DNA from: Pomphorhynchus laevis
Lineage: Eukaryota > Acanthocephala > Palaeacanthocephala > Echinorhynchida > Pomphorhynchidae
DNA length: 64,000 bases
Direction: 5' to 3'
Assembly: GCA_012934845.2 (NCBI GenBank)
Contig: WNNJ02000725.1
Span: forward strand, 62,001 to 126,000
Shown here: positions 10,294-21,857 of the stretch, in pieces
Numbering within the stretch: the stretch's first letter is position 1
Layout: every line of letters begins with the position of its first letter
Made by a program: the position numbers and the translations under genes
The notes under the pieces: generated by a model
Databases searched by the model: none
Seen by the model: the letters and a program-made list of their open reading frames with translations, nothing else
Told to the model about the DNA's origin: nothing

Positions 10294-10796
10294 ATTGTTT
10301 GTATTGGTTTCAAAATTTTAATTAAATATTGTTTAAAATTTAGAATTCTGATAATGTGTTTCAAAGCTTGTTTAGAAAATACAATTTTACTTTAATATTT
10401 GTTTATGATTTTTAACAATAACTTTCTTGAGTTGTGAATTCCTTTAGACAGGATTTGTAATAATCATTAATTTCCAATAGAATTTTATAACTAAGGGAAT
10501 TCTAAATTAAATTGAAATAAGTAAAATTTCATATGCTTAGGGCTAATTTGCGATAAAATAGAAATTATAAATCAGTCTGCTTAAATTATAAGAATATAAA
10601 ATTTTCGCGGAAAATTTTTTGTTTGAATAAATAAATTTATAAATCAAAGATTGCAAATTAGTATAATAACACCCCTCTCCGTGGTCTAAGAAAATGAACT
10701 TTTCAATGTTGCTTTTAATAGTAGGTTTCGATAAAAATACAAAATGAATAATAAGTTACAAATTAAGTAAGTGCCAATTATGTTGCTTCGTTCTTT
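10294..10796. other. 3' flank of the 214-aa gene, no gene seen
   Basis: AT-rich. AATAAATAAA at about 10626 could serve as a polyadenylation signal. The right edge is the 3' untranslated end of LINE copy C1. Confidence 0.4.
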
Positions 10797-10806
10797 GTTT
10801 TTAACT

Positions 10807-12782
10807 CTACGGCCTCAGATCAGAAGGATCTGAGCTCCCGCTCACACTAGCGCGCTGCCCAGCGACTAAACCATTCAGGGTCTTTCATCCCAGGAGTCCA
10901 TTCGAGGCGGAGTATGGTGGGTAATCCCAAGATAAAAAGCTTGAGAAACCTAAGTCTTTGCTCTGTGGAGCGTGCTTTTGAAAAGAAGACTAATCTCGAG
11001 ATTAGTACTCCAAGGCGTACTTAGAACCTTGAGGCACACCTGTAAGAGGGTAGAACTGACGTGCATCAGGGTCGTCTTCATAGAAGAATCTCTTGGTATA
11101 CAGCAATATCTCCATTCTGTTAACAATCCTAGCAGGTAATCTGAGGGACCTGAGCAAAGAGATAACAAAGGGAATGGAAATACGGTCAAATGTAGCGGAA
11201 AAGTCAAGGAAAACAGCTGATGACTGTTATCTTGACAAAACCGATGCACTTCACCTATTGCTGAATGAACTGAACGACCTTTGACAAACTCATGAAAAAC
11301 TAGTAGGATTAAATACGTCTACTAAGATGGTCGCGGAGTTTACGCGCAAGCTCTTTTACGTAGATGGAGATTAGGTAGTTTTGAATCGAAATAAGCCGAT
11401 GGTCTATGGGACATGAAACCGATTTTCTCTAGTAAAAATATTATACGGCTGATGTTGATGGCTACATCGGATGGGGAAGATCAAAGCATTGCGATGTCCA
11501 CTTCTCTTCTCTTATGTGCTGTCAAAAGCTGGCAAACACGATAAGAGAGTGAGATGACGGATTTGGAGCTACCCGGGAGTGGCCTTCAGGTGTTAAGGAT
11601 ATCTGTAACAGATAGATCCCTGCTCCCGAAGTTACCTAACGACGGAATTGGTTGGGGAGATTGAATGGCTTCATATTTATGTAAGGATAGTGACTCCTCC
11701 AAAACGTTAGCAAGGCCTATACTACCTATCCAACCCAATGTCCTCTCCTTCCAGCTGGCAAACTTCTCTTTATTGAATATCTTCCAAAAGGAAGACTGAG
11801 AAGGCTTAAGACGAGCAATGCTCGCCATATCTATACTAAGCTGAAGTCTATATCTAGTGCTTCAGTATTCATTTGAGAGGGCCTGTCTACCAGAAATATA
11901 CATATTTGGAAGATGTAGCATTTTGGCTAGGACTTTTAGTTTTCTTCGAGTGGGACTGTATAAGCGATCTTTATAGGTAGTCGAAAGTATCGCGGTAGCT
12001 TGCGAAGAGAGGTAAGAATTAAATCGGGTCAGACTCGAACTAACTACAAGAGGGAAGAGTTGAATAGCAGCCTGGAAGCAGGCAACTCTGATTTGATCAA
12101 AATGGAACCGCCTTCCAATCAATGTATATTCCTCTAACCGACAACGAAGTAGGTCCTGCGAGGTGGTCAGTTGTTGGTACGACTGCTCAGTACAGATGGG
12201 TTTTAACAACCACATCCTATGAAGCAGTAGTTTGTCGAGGAGTGAATTTGTTGTAGTGCAATGAAAAATGTGGGATGGTGGTTTATGTATAAGATAGTTG
12301 TTCCTGGCTATGCGTAGTGCTGCATTAATCCTACGACCAGTTATGTCGTTGAAGTCATCAAGTACAATGTCATAGCCGCTACCTAATATACGATCCAGGA
12401 AGTCACGATTCTTTTAAATTTCTCCTGGTCGGATATATACATTAGCTATGATGATACGTTTACCGTTCTTACAAAGTCAAATCGCTAAACAAGATTGGGC
12501 TAGACAAGAATAGTTTAGTAAGAGGGATGTTCTTCAGGAGCTCTTCACTCAGGTTAAAAACCTTGAGAAGAAGAGGAGTGAGGAGGGGTTATATACCGAG
12601 TAAAGTGGGAGATTATGTGCTTTGAAACAAATCGAATAATATCCTAATGGAGACGGATAGACTGTCTACTGAAGGACTATCACATCTGCATCTCTCCTAG
12701 ATAGAATGTTAAGGGCGGAAGCACCCTCCCTTGAATTCCACTGAAGGATATTCAGTGAAAACGGTTCGTGATTACTTCCCAT
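10807..12782 (-). pseudogene. ORF2 (endonuclease-RT) of LINE C1, RT motif C deleted
   Basis: It starts at the ATG at 12782 (MGSNHEPFSLNILQWNS), where ILQWN is the first catalytic motif of the AP-type endonuclease, still with Trp. Endonuclease and linker pieces follow in shifting frames (about 12470-11590). RT sequence resumes at 11249 and runs to the GVPQG region at about 11025. It then jumps directly to the post-RT tail, so YADD is missing. The copy is dead; the family function would be target nicking and reverse transcription. Confidence 0.7.
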
Positions 12783-12799
12783 TGCGATAGTGAACAGGA

Positions 12800-14062
12800 G
12801 TGGGAAAGCGCTCCTCCTAGTCGGAACGAGTGGCAAGAAAGATGCCCTTCCCACATCCAGCATCAACACAAAAGTAATTTGCCCACGGGCATTATCTTTA
12901 TTTCCTTTACTGTCCATAACTTTCCATGATCTGCATTTTTTGAAGCCGGATGGACGACTAGACATAAGAGGGGGCGCCATTTTTTCTTTAAATCCAGGGG
13001 GCTACAGTAGTGGAGGTCTGGCGTGCCACACAACATGCTACATATATGTATAATCAAGTTTTCCATCTTCTTGGTGGAGGCTTGGTTTTTCGCTTCGATC
13101 AAACGAATAATGTCCAGGTCAGACAGTTTTTTGCTAGCTTCAGTGATGTTGGATTTACTAGCATCTGCGAAGTTGGAAGTGGTGTTAATCTAAGGAGTGC
13201 AGTGTCTCTTCATATAGTCTTTGAAGAGACTATATTTACGAGACTACGCCGGATGGTCGCCCTCACAATTCGAGCATTGTGGGAGGGTTGCACTTCAATT
13301 CATTTGTTGTAAAACTGTTGACCAACAGACCAGACAGATCTAAGGGGTGTGTCAAACTGACCCCAGTGTCCCCACTTGTGGCAGCAATTACAGTGGAAAT
13401 AGGTCATGTCATCAGTGCTTACTAGTGAAAATCTGAGATTGTGGCCAAGAAACAGATTACAGCCGGATCTTGAGATACAATTGGAGTTTTCCACCGAGGT
13501 GGAGAAGAATGCAATAGGTAGATGAGAACAATTTTTTCCATTTCAAAAACGAATGTCGGTTACCCTATAAATCGTTTGCAGAGTTTGAAAGTCGACTGTG
13601 TCTAGGTTAGGGGAATATTTGTTATTTTGACTGGCGCTTGAATAGATTTAAATTCAAGTTAAAATTTTGTTGACGCTTGAATAGTTTTAAAAGTAATTAA
13701 AGCAAACTGGGAGAGATTATTATTATTGAAGTACTTGATGTACTCAGAAGCGATGTCTGAGGAGGTAAACGATACTCTTATCTCGGCTTCATAATATTTA
13801 ATCGAGTTGAATAAAACTCTATTCTTGTATATATCGGTGTAACTTCGAAACAGGCAGTTAAATATATTTTTTCTCTCCATGGGAAACGAAAATTTGATCG
13901 TAATAAAGTTATGAAGTTTATTCACTGGGGAAGTTTCTTCTGTTCAGTTTGTGAGTTAGAAAATAAAGCAGTACTTACCTACCTTCTTTGAATGGAGGAA
14001 ATACCTGGTTGAGACGAAAAATTCGTTGAAAAGACTGAAGACTCGAATGTATTTTCCATCAT
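12800..14062 (-). pseudogene. ORF1 (gag, CCHC) of LINE C1
   Basis: Probable start is the double ATG at 14062-14057 (MMENTFESSVFS). The recognisable central part (13925-13659) contains MERKNIFNCLFRSYTDIYKN, the counterpart of LEKQKMFNVFIRGFADRF in C4. Zinc-knuckle residues (HCNCCHKWGHWGQF) survive at about 13400-13360. Several frameshifts; the C-terminal end runs in frame into ORF2 in this copy. Confidence 0.6.
13213..13236. repeat. Short hairpin inside C1 gag
   Basis: Arms ATATAGTCT (13213-13221) and AGACTATAT (13228-13236). Overlapping it, TCTCTTCA and TGAAGAGA also pair. The local sequence looks self-duplicated in inverted orientation compared with other C copies. Confidence 0.7.
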
Positions 14063-14084
14063 TTTTTGCATGCTGAAATATCAC

Positions 14085-14096
14085 ACAATCGTAACT
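14085..14096. repeat. Target-site duplication of LINE C2 (left)
   Basis: ACAATCGTAACT, identical to 17917-17928 on the other side of C2. It directly abuts the ATAAATAAATAAATAAAT tail of the element. Confidence 0.9.
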
Positions 14097-14241
14097 ATAA
14101 ATAAATAAATAAATAAAGACTTTATTAAATACACCAAAATATAGCATGCAAGAATAAAAAAGGTAGGTCATAACCAACTCAGAAAAAATGACAGAATTTT
14201 CCTTCGTTTTTCATCTTCCCTTTCTATTTCATGGCCTCAGG

Positions 14242-16652
14242 TCAGTAGGATCTGAGCCCCCAACCGATCCAACACGCCGCCTTCCGACTGAACCACCCGG
14301 GGTCTTTCACCCCCCGAAGAATCCAATCGGCGCGGACTATGCTTGGTAAACGAGAGACGAGGAGCTTAAGAAACCTTAGCCTTTGCTCTGGGGGACGTCC
14401 TCTTGAGAAGAAGACTAGTCCCGAGAGAGCCCAGGTAACCCAAAGGCGCACCTTTCAGGGCCCACCTAGCTTTCTTCAGGATACATTTAAGTCTATCCAG
14501 GTCAGCTTTCGCCGACCAGTTCACCGTAACGGTGAACCCCAGGTATTTTACTCGACTTGAGAAGGTGGGGAGTGGTTCAGAGGCAAATATGGAGGAGAGT
14601 GCAGAGAGTGCTAATCTCTTAAGTTTTTTCTTTGTTGCAGTGGTGCCATGAAAGACAACCGCCTGCGATTTGGCAGAGTTTAAAATAAGATTGGATACGG
14701 GTAACTGGTCTTTTAATCTTAAAAAGAAGCGGCTGATGTCAGAAACTACGTCTTTGCACCTGTGTCCAGAGAACAGGGCTGTGGTGTCATCAGCATACAC
14801 CACAAGACGTTGTTCGCGTTTAAATATTTCGAATAGATTAATGGAGGCAGCAAGATACAAGATAAGAGAAAGAGGTGAACCTTGAGGCACACACGTAATA
14901 GGGTAGAACTGACGCGCATCAGGGTCGTCTTTATAATAAAATCGCTTGGTTTACAGCAGGATCTCCACTCTGTTCACAATTCTCGCAGGCAACCCGAGGG
15001 ACCTGAGAGAAGAGATCACAAAGGAAATGGAGATGCGGTCAAATGCAGCAGAAAAGTCAAGGAAAACAGCCACAACTAGACGATGGCTATTATCCCGACA
15101 AAACTGCTCCACCTCACCAACTGCTGAATGGACCGAGCGACCTTTGACGAACCCATGAAAACCTGGAGGGATCAAATTACGCCTACTTAAATGGTCGCGG
15201 ATTTTACGCGCAAGCGCTTTTTCGTAAATCGACACGAGGGCATTTTGAATCGAAATGGGTCGCAGATATTTAGGGCATGAGCAGGATTTTTTCTTAGGAA
15301 GAAAAACACGCTTACTAATATTGATGCCTGCTACATCGGATGGGGAGGCTAAAAGCATGGTGACGGCCACCTCTCTTCTCTGATCAGCTGTCAAAAGCTG
15401 ACAGACCCGAGAAGAAAGTGGAACGACGGATTTGGAGGTGCCCGGGAGTGGACCCCAGGAGTTAAGAATATCCGTAACAGATAGATCCCTACTCCTGAAG
15501 TTACACCAAGGCGGGATTGGTTGAGGTGATTGAGTGGCTCCATAGTTGTGTAGGGCTAGTGACTCCTCCAAAACTTTTTCAAGGCCTACATTCCCTATCC
15601 AACTCAATGCTCTATCCTTCCAGCAAACAAACTTCTCCTTCTTGAAAATCTTCCAAAAGGAAGACTGAGAAGGATTAAGGCGAGCGATACTCGTCCTATC
15701 CTTACTCAGCTGGAACCTGTATCTAGTGCTCCAGTATTCATTCGAGAGGGCTTGTTTGGCGGAAGCAGAGAGATTAGGGAGGTTCAATAATTTTGCTAGG
15801 ACCTTGAGTTTCGTCGGAGTGGGATTGTATATACGACCTTTATAGGTAGTCGATAGAATCGCGGTAGCTTGCGAAAAGAGGTAGGTATTAAATTCGGTCA
15901 GACTCACATTTCCTATTCGGGGAAAGAGTTGGATAGCCGCCTGAAAGAAGGCCACTCTGATAGGATCAAAGTGAAACCTTCTGCGAAGCAACATATCTTC
16001 CTCAATTCTCCAAAGAATTAGGTCATGAGAGGTGGACAATTGCTGGCGCGACTGCTCCGTGCAGAGGGGTTTTAACAGCCACCTCGAGTGAAGCAGTAAA
16101 ATGTCGAGGATAGAATTTGTTGATGTGCAATGAAAGGTAGGGGACGGGGGTTTGTGAATAAGATAACCGTTACTAGCTCTGCGAAGCGCTGAATTGATCC
16201 AACGACCAGTTCTGTCGTTGAAGTCCCCTAGAATCATGTCATAGATGCTGTCGATAATACCATCCAGGAGGTCACGATTCTTGTGGATTTCACCTGGACG
16301 AATGTAAACATTGGCTAGACTGAGGCGTTTACCGTTCTTACTGAGTGAAACTACTAAACAAGACATGGCTGGACATGAGTAGTTTAATAGGAGGGAGGAC
16401 CTTAAGGAGCACTTAACTAAGGTCAAGAGTCCTTGAGATGAAGAGGAGTGAGGTGGGGTTATGTACGGAAGTATAGTGGGAACATATATGTTTTGGGATA
16501 AATCGAGTAATGTCCCGGGGAAGACGGATAGACCGCGTCTCCTGACGGACTATAACATCTGCATCTCTACCAGATAAAAGTCTAAGGGCAGAAGCACCTC
16601 CCGAATTTCACTGAAGGATATTCAGTGAAAAAGGCTCACGAGTACTCTGCAT
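14242..16652 (-). pseudogene. ORF2 (endonuclease-RT) of LINE C2, nearly intact
   Basis: It starts at the ATG at 16652. The first endonuclease motif reads ILQ-stop-NS: TGA at 16610-16608 replaces the Trp codon (TGG in C1 and C4). Further motifs are RDADVIV.QETRS, ILGDFNDRTGRW and SILDILLLH. The RT contains AVFLDFSAAFDRIS (motif A), MPQGSPLSLILYL (B) and VVYADDTTALF (C), followed by the RGRPPEQRLRFLKLL tail. Frames change near 16430, 14950 and 14440. The 491-codon open stretch 16426-14951 is the longest intact LINE piece in this family here. Catalytic RT residues are all present. Confidence 0.8.
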
Positions 16653-16689
16653 TGTGATGGATTAGTTGGATGGGGGATTGCCTACCTAG

Positions 16690-17903
16690 ACAGAGCTAAG
16701 TGCAGGAAGGTTACCCTTCCTGCCACTAGCCCCACCCGGGTTCGGTACTTGCCCCTGGGCAGCGTCTTCATTTCCCCTATGCTGTTTGCCACTCAGCATT
16801 TTACCGATCTTGAGCGGCGGAACAGTATGGGCCGAAGCCCCCTCTTCTTCGATTCCGAAAGAACTGCCGAAACAGGTAGCGTAGGATGAGTGTTCACTAC
16901 ACCCAAAGCCATGAGAATTAGGTTTTCAAGTTTGCGGTGGGAAACTTCTAATTTAACGTTCATCGTATGTAATATCTCAGAGTCATCCATTCGCGGGGCG
17001 GCCACTTGCGAATAAGTAGAAGGTTTGACCGGTTTGATGAACATACTTCTATATTCTTTGAACATACTGCATCTCCTACCCAGTCAGGATGGCTCCCTGC
17101 ACAGTTCGAGCAGGATGGGGGTGCCACACAATGGTCGTTCGATAGTGGAGTCTGACTGGAAGTTGAACTGCAAACCCGCATGTTGGAATCCCACTGCAGC
17201 TGGAGGCCCAGTGCCCCCATTTGTGACACCTGCTGCAGTGGGGGTAAGTAAGCTCATCTTTTTCTGTAATGGAAAAACGGATATTAAAACCCATGAAATG
17301 GTTCGATGAAGATTTAGCCAAGGCTTCTGCAGTATCCACCGGAGCTAAGCAAAAGCCAACCGGGATAGGGTTGCCATCCCTACCCTTGATTGACCTAAAA
17401 TTAGTAATTTTGAATGTAGACATTAATGATTTCATATCTTCCTCATCCATACTACAAGGAAGATTCGCAACCTTTAGCGAGGCAAGGATGGGCCTAAAGG
17501 CGAGTTCATCATAAACTGTTAGGTTGGAGGAAAAGTATTCAGAGTAATTTTTAGCCAGGTATGCTGTGACGAACGAAACTTTCACCTCTGAAGGGTGAAG
17601 TTTCACCGTGTTGAACAAAATTCTGTTTTTATACTGCTGGGCAAATGAACGTAAAAATACATTGTAAAGTTCATGTCTTTCGATTGGTCGTATAACTCTG
17701 ATTAAAACCAAATTCTTTAATTTAGGAATGGGGGGAAGCACCTCCCCATCACCTGATACCATAGAAAAATTACTAACCTTGTTACTTGGATCTGTAGTTA
17801 GATTTACCTTTAATTTGTCTTTTTTTGTAGGATTATCGTTGATTTTTGAATGATTTTTGCTGCTATCGTTTGATAGCTCCGAAATTACTTGTACACTACA
17901 CAT
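16690..17903 (-). pseudogene. ORF1 (gag, CCHC) of LINE C2
   Basis: Start ATG at 17903 (MCSVQVISELSND), 13 nt from the element's 5' end. A 275-codon open stretch encodes an acidic N-terminus, a conserved core (ERHELYNVFLRSFAQQYKNR) and a first zinc knuckle HCSRCHKWGHWASSC. A frameshift at about 17150 moves the next knuckles (CSNCAGSHPDW) to another frame. The protein would bind element RNA and form the particle. Its sequence is strongly diverged from the gags of C3 and C4, although the ORF2s are similar. Confidence 0.75.
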
Positions 17904-17916
17904 ATTTTTCGTGCTG

Positions 17917-17928
17917 ACAATCGTAACT
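17917..17928. repeat. Target-site duplication of LINE C2 (right)
   Basis: ACAATCGTAACT, matching 14085-14096. Confidence 0.9.
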
Positions 17929-18041
17929 GTTGCTTTTGATGACTGAAAAACTCATTATATTGTATTTTATTTTCAAAACGTCTGGTAACATTTAAATCAA
18001 CCCGCCAAGTGTATGCAATGTGTTTAATGTTATTAAATTAG
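17929..18041. other. Spacer between head-to-head LINEs C2 and C3
   Basis: 113 bp of AT-rich DNA; with the target duplication it separates the two 5' ends by 125 bp. No gene. Any promoter driving either element from outside would have to lie here or inside the other element. Confidence 0.6.
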
Positions 18042-18059
18042 CAGCGCAAAATTTTTTTC

Positions 18060-19255
18060 ATGAGTACTGTCGGAGGATCAATGAAAAGCGGAAATTTGCA
18101 GGTTCCAGCAAAATCCAATCAAAATCAAGGAAAATTCTTTCGAGAAAAGGTAAAATCCGACTTAATAAACGACAAGCAGGTTAGTGAATTTATTTCTATT
18201 ACTGGTGAGGGTGAATTACTTCCTTCAATCCCAAAAACAAAAAATTTAGGGGTGATAACTCTATTTAAACCCCTTAAGAGACATTCTCCTTATAAGCGCT
18301 TCCTGCGTGATTTTGCTGTAAAGTTCAGAAATAGAGTGGTTTTTAATTCATTGAGGTATTTGGAAACAACGATTAAGATCTATTTCGCTTCCGAAGAAGC
18401 ACTGAACGAATATGATACATTCTTTCTAAATAATTATACAGATATTGGCGGATTTGAAACAAGGCCAATTATGGCAAGTATAAAAATAAATAATCTTCCT
18501 ACTGCGCTGGAAGAGGAAGATTTAGAAAATCTAAAAAAAAACCTACAAAATACAGAATATTAGGCCTCTAACTGGCTGCAATGGTGATTAAATTAATGTG
18601 GGGTTTTGTTCTGCTTCGATGGGGCAAGCTGAAGTATTGACTAAATCACATTTTAACCCATTCTTGGGTTTCAACCTAAGATTTTCGATTGTTTCAACGG
18701 AAGAATTTACACACCCGTACTGCAGCCGGTGCCAAAAATGGGGGGGGGCACTGGGCTTTCAGCTGCAGTGCAGCGGCTTGCCGCGGCAAATGTGAGCAGC
18801 TTGAATGCTCCACTGACTCACCTTGTCTCAACCCCGCAAAATGCCTCAACTGCGGATAGGCGCATCCGTCATGTGCAAGAAAATGCCCCCACTTTAAATC
18901 CTACCTAAGTAGGTTTCAAGGGCCGATACTCCAAAAAGAGTCCTCTAAGGTGGCATTCAGTGCCCCAGTTTCTGAACTACACTCAGATCTCAAATCCGGG
19001 ACCTTCATAAAGCAAATTGAGCAGTTAATAATAAATACCGTGGCCAATATGTTTATTAGCCCGGCTTCCGTGCCTGCTCCAACCCAAAAGTCAAACAAGA
19101 GAGCTTCGGCTCACGCCGTCCCTTCGTTAAAAATCGGTAAGCTTATCAAACAGAAGCAGCGTAGGGGAGATGAAGATGCTGCCCAGGAGCAAGTGCCTCC
19201 CCTGGACGGGGCTGGTGGTGGGAAGGGAAACCTTCCCGCTCCTAGCTCGGTCTAG
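18060..19255 (+). pseudogene. ORF1 (gag, CCHC) of LINE C3
   Basis: Start ATG 18060 (MSTVGGSMKSGNLQVP). The open part to 18563 carries the family core (KRFLRDFAVKFRNRVVFNSL). After a break, FNPFLGFNLRFSIVSTEEFT and the first knuckle CSRCQKWG follow in 18598-18795 with a G-run expansion (GGGGGGG) that destroys the frame. Further Cys-rich pieces and a Lys-rich end (KIGKLIKQKQRRGDEDAAQE) lie in 18950-19255. Not functional. Confidence 0.7.
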
Positions 19256-19289
19256 GTTAGCAATCCCCCAATCTAACTAGTTCTTCACA

Positions 19290-21746
19290 CTGCAGAGTAC
19301 TCGTGAGCCTTTTTCACTGAATATCCTTCAGTGAAATTCGGGAGGTGCTTCTGCCCTTAGACTTCTATCTGGTAGAGACGCAGATGTTATAGTCCTTCAG
19401 GAGACGCGGTCTATCCGTCTTCCCCAGGACATTACTCGATATATCCCAAAGCATATCTGTTTCTACTATACTCCGTACATAACCCTACCCCACTCCTCTT
19501 CATCTCAAGGACTCTTGACCTTAGTTAAGTGCACCTTAAGGTCGTCCCTCTTGCTAAACTACTCATGTCTAGCCCTGTCTTGTCTGGTAGTTTCTTTTAG
19601 TAAGAACGGTAAACGCCTCAGTCTAGCCAATGTTTACATTCGTCCAGGTGAGATCCACAAGAATCGTGACCTCCTGGATGGTATTATCGACAGCGTCTAT
19701 GACATGATTCTAAGGGACTTCAACGACAGAACTGGTCGTTGGATCAACGCATCACTTCGCAGATCCAGGAACGATTACTTTATTCACAAACCACCTGCCC
19801 CCACCTTTCATTGCACATCATCAAATTCAATCCTCGACATTTTACTGCTTCACTCGAGGTGGTTGCTTAAACCCCTCTGCATGGAGCAGTCGCATCAACA
19901 GTTGACCACCTCTCATGACCTAATTCGTTGGAGGATAGAGGAGGATATGTTGCTGAGGAGGAGGTTTCATTTTGATCCGATCAGAGTGGCCTTCTTTCAG
20001 GCGGCTATCCGGCTCTTCCCCAGAATAGGAAATGAGAGTTTAACCGTATTCAATGCCTACCTCTCTTCGCAAGCTACCGCGATTTTATCGACTACCTATA
20101 AAGGTCGCTTATACAATCCCACTCCGACAAAACTCAAGGTCCTAGCTAAATTGCTGAACCTTCCTAATCTCTCTGCTTCCGCCAGGCAAACCCTCTCGAA
20201 TGAATACTGGAGCACTAGATATAGGTTTCAGCTGAGTAGGGATAAGACGAATATTGCTCGTCTTAACCCGTCTCAGTCTTCCTTCTGGAAGATTTTCAAG
20301 AAGGAGAAGTTTGTTTGCTGGAAGGATAGAGCATTGAGTTGGATAGGGAACGTTGGCCTTGAAAAAGTTTTGGAGGAGTCATTACGGATATATTTAACTC
20401 ATGGGGTCCACTCCCGGGCACCTCCAAATCCGTCGCTCCACTTTCTTCTCGGGTCTGTCAGCTTTTGACAGCTGATCAGAGAAGAGAGGTGGCCGTCACC
20501 ATGCTTTTAGCCTCCCCATCCGATGTAGCAGGCATCAATATTAGTAAGCGTGTTTTTATTCCTAAGAAAAAATCCTGCTCATGCCCTAAAGATTTGCGAC
20601 CCATTTCGATTCAAAATACCCTCGTGTCGATTTAAAAAAAAGCGCTTGCGCGTAAAATCCGCGACCATTTAAGTAGGCGTAATTTGATCCCTCCTGGTTT
20701 TCATGGGTTCGTCAAAGATCGCTCGGTATATTCAGCAGTTTATGAGGTGGAGCAGTTTTGTCAGGATAATAGCCATCGTTTAGTTGTGGCTGTTTTCCTC
20801 GACTTTTCTGCTGCATTTGACAGCATCTCCGTTCTTTTTGTGATCTCTTCTCTTAGGTCCCACGGGTTGCGTGCGAGAATTGTGAACAGAGTGGAGATCC
20901 TGCTGTATACCAAGCGATTTTACTATGAATACGACCCTGATGCGCGTCAGTTCTACCCTATTACGGGTGTACCTCAAGGATCCCCACTTTCTTTTATCTT
21001 ATATCTTGCTGCCTCCGTTAACCTATTCAAAATATTTAAACGCGAACAACGTCTTGTGGTGTACGCTGATGACACCACAGCCCTGTTTACTGGACACAGG
21101 TGTAAAGATGTAGTCTCTGACATTAGCCGTTTCTTTTTAAGATTAAAAGAACAATTAATCCGGTCCAATCTTATTCTAAACTCTGCCAAATCGCAGGTGA
21201 TAGTCTTCAATAGCACCCCTGCAACAAAGCAAAAACTTAAGAGATTAGCACTCTCTGCACTCTCCTCTATTTTGACTAATCAACCACTCCTTACCTTCAC
21301 GAGTCGAGTAAAATACCCTTGCTATTTTACTCGACTCGTGAAGGTAGGGAGTGGTTGAGTAAAATACCAAGGGTATTTTACTCGACGTTTACTTACGGTG
21401 AACTGGTCTGCGAAAGCTGACCTGGATAGACTTAAATGTATCCTGAAAAGAGTTAGATGAGCCTTGAAACGGGCACAGAATATGTCACTGAATTGAAAAA
21501 ACCAAGTGCGCCTTAGGGGTACTTGGACTATCTCGGGATTAGTCTTCTTTTCTAGAGGACGTTTTGCGGATCAAAATGCTAAGGTTTCTTAAGCTCCTCG
21601 TATCTCGTTCACCCAGCATAGTCCGCCTCGATTAGACTCTTCGGGTGTTGAAAGACCTTGGGTGGTTTAGTAGGAGGGCGGCGTGTTGGATTAGTTGGAG
21701 GACTCAGATCCCACTGGACCTGGGGTCATTAAGATGTGAAGACTAA
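19290..21746 (+). pseudogene. ORF2 (endonuclease-RT) of LINE C3
   Basis: The position of the start ATG reads CTG at 19290. The endonuclease begins EPFSLNILQ followed by TGA (19332-19334), the same Trp-to-stop change as in C2. Then come VIVLQETRS, YDMILRDFNDRTGRW (G to R in GDFN), a small deletion at 20382, and RT motifs FLDFSAAFDSIS, GVPQGSPLSFILYL and VVYADDTTALF (to 21090). After the hairpin cluster the tail continues in broken frames to a stop at 21744. Inactive. Confidence 0.75.
21280..21383. repeat. Long hairpin cluster inside LINE C3
   Basis: Arms 21280-21315 and 21323-21358 pair over 36 bp with a single T-G mismatch around a 7-nt loop. A second hairpin follows at once (21357-21368 with 21372-21383, 12 bp, 3-nt loop). 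The block repeats one short piece of RT-tail coding sequence in alternating orientation. Copies C2 and C4 have the piece once and then continue into the GGTTCACCGTTACGGTGAA region. Confidence 0.9.
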
Positions 21747-21857
21747 CAACATTAAAGTCTACAGTTGAATGTTTCTGATTTATTCTTTTTTCTTTAATGA
21801 CCATTTGCTCATGTTTTATTCTATAAAGAAAATCCTTATTATTATATAATAAATTTT

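Larger units (their letters stand above)
10797..14075 (-). mobile_element. LINE family C, copy C1 (degenerate)
   Basis: Minus-strand copy with gag-like ORF1 then endonuclease/RT ORF2. The 5' end is placed at 14075 because the sequence there (CAGCATGCAAAAAATG) matches the start of copy C2 (CAGCACGAAAAATATG). At the 3' end CTCAGATC-CTTCT-GATCTGAG forms an 8-bp hairpin shared with C2 and C4. A large deletion removes the middle of the RT. Target duplications were not found. Confidence 0.75.
14097..17916 (-). mobile_element. LINE family C, copy C2, full length (3,820 bp)
   Basis: It is bounded by a 12-bp target-site duplication. On the minus strand it begins CAGCACGAAAAAT just before the gag ATG at 17903, so the 5' UTR is only 13 nt. 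The 3' end is AATAAAGTC followed by a (TTTA)n tail. Structure: ORF1 (CCHC gag), ORF2 (APE-like endonuclease, RT, RPPEQR tail). It lies head-to-head with copy C3, 125 bp away. Confidence 0.9.
18042..21855 (+). mobile_element. LINE family C, copy C3
   Basis: Begins CAGCGCAAAATTTTTTTC, 18 nt before the gag ATG at 18060, in the same way as C1 and C2. The 3' end after the RPPEQR region is diverged and finishes in TCCTTATTATTATATAAT. Its ORF2 is close to that of C2 (most residues identical over 290 aa compared by eye) but its ORF1 is very different. It has about 90 bp deleted at 20382 and a complex inverted duplication at 21280-21383. No target duplication recognised. Confidence 0.85.

Noticed and set aside
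14097-17916. Assignment of family C to the R1 clade with rDNA targeting
   Set aside because: Target sites are ordinary AT-rich DNA, duplications are 12-13 bp with microsatellite tails, and no 28S sequence is present; clade left open.
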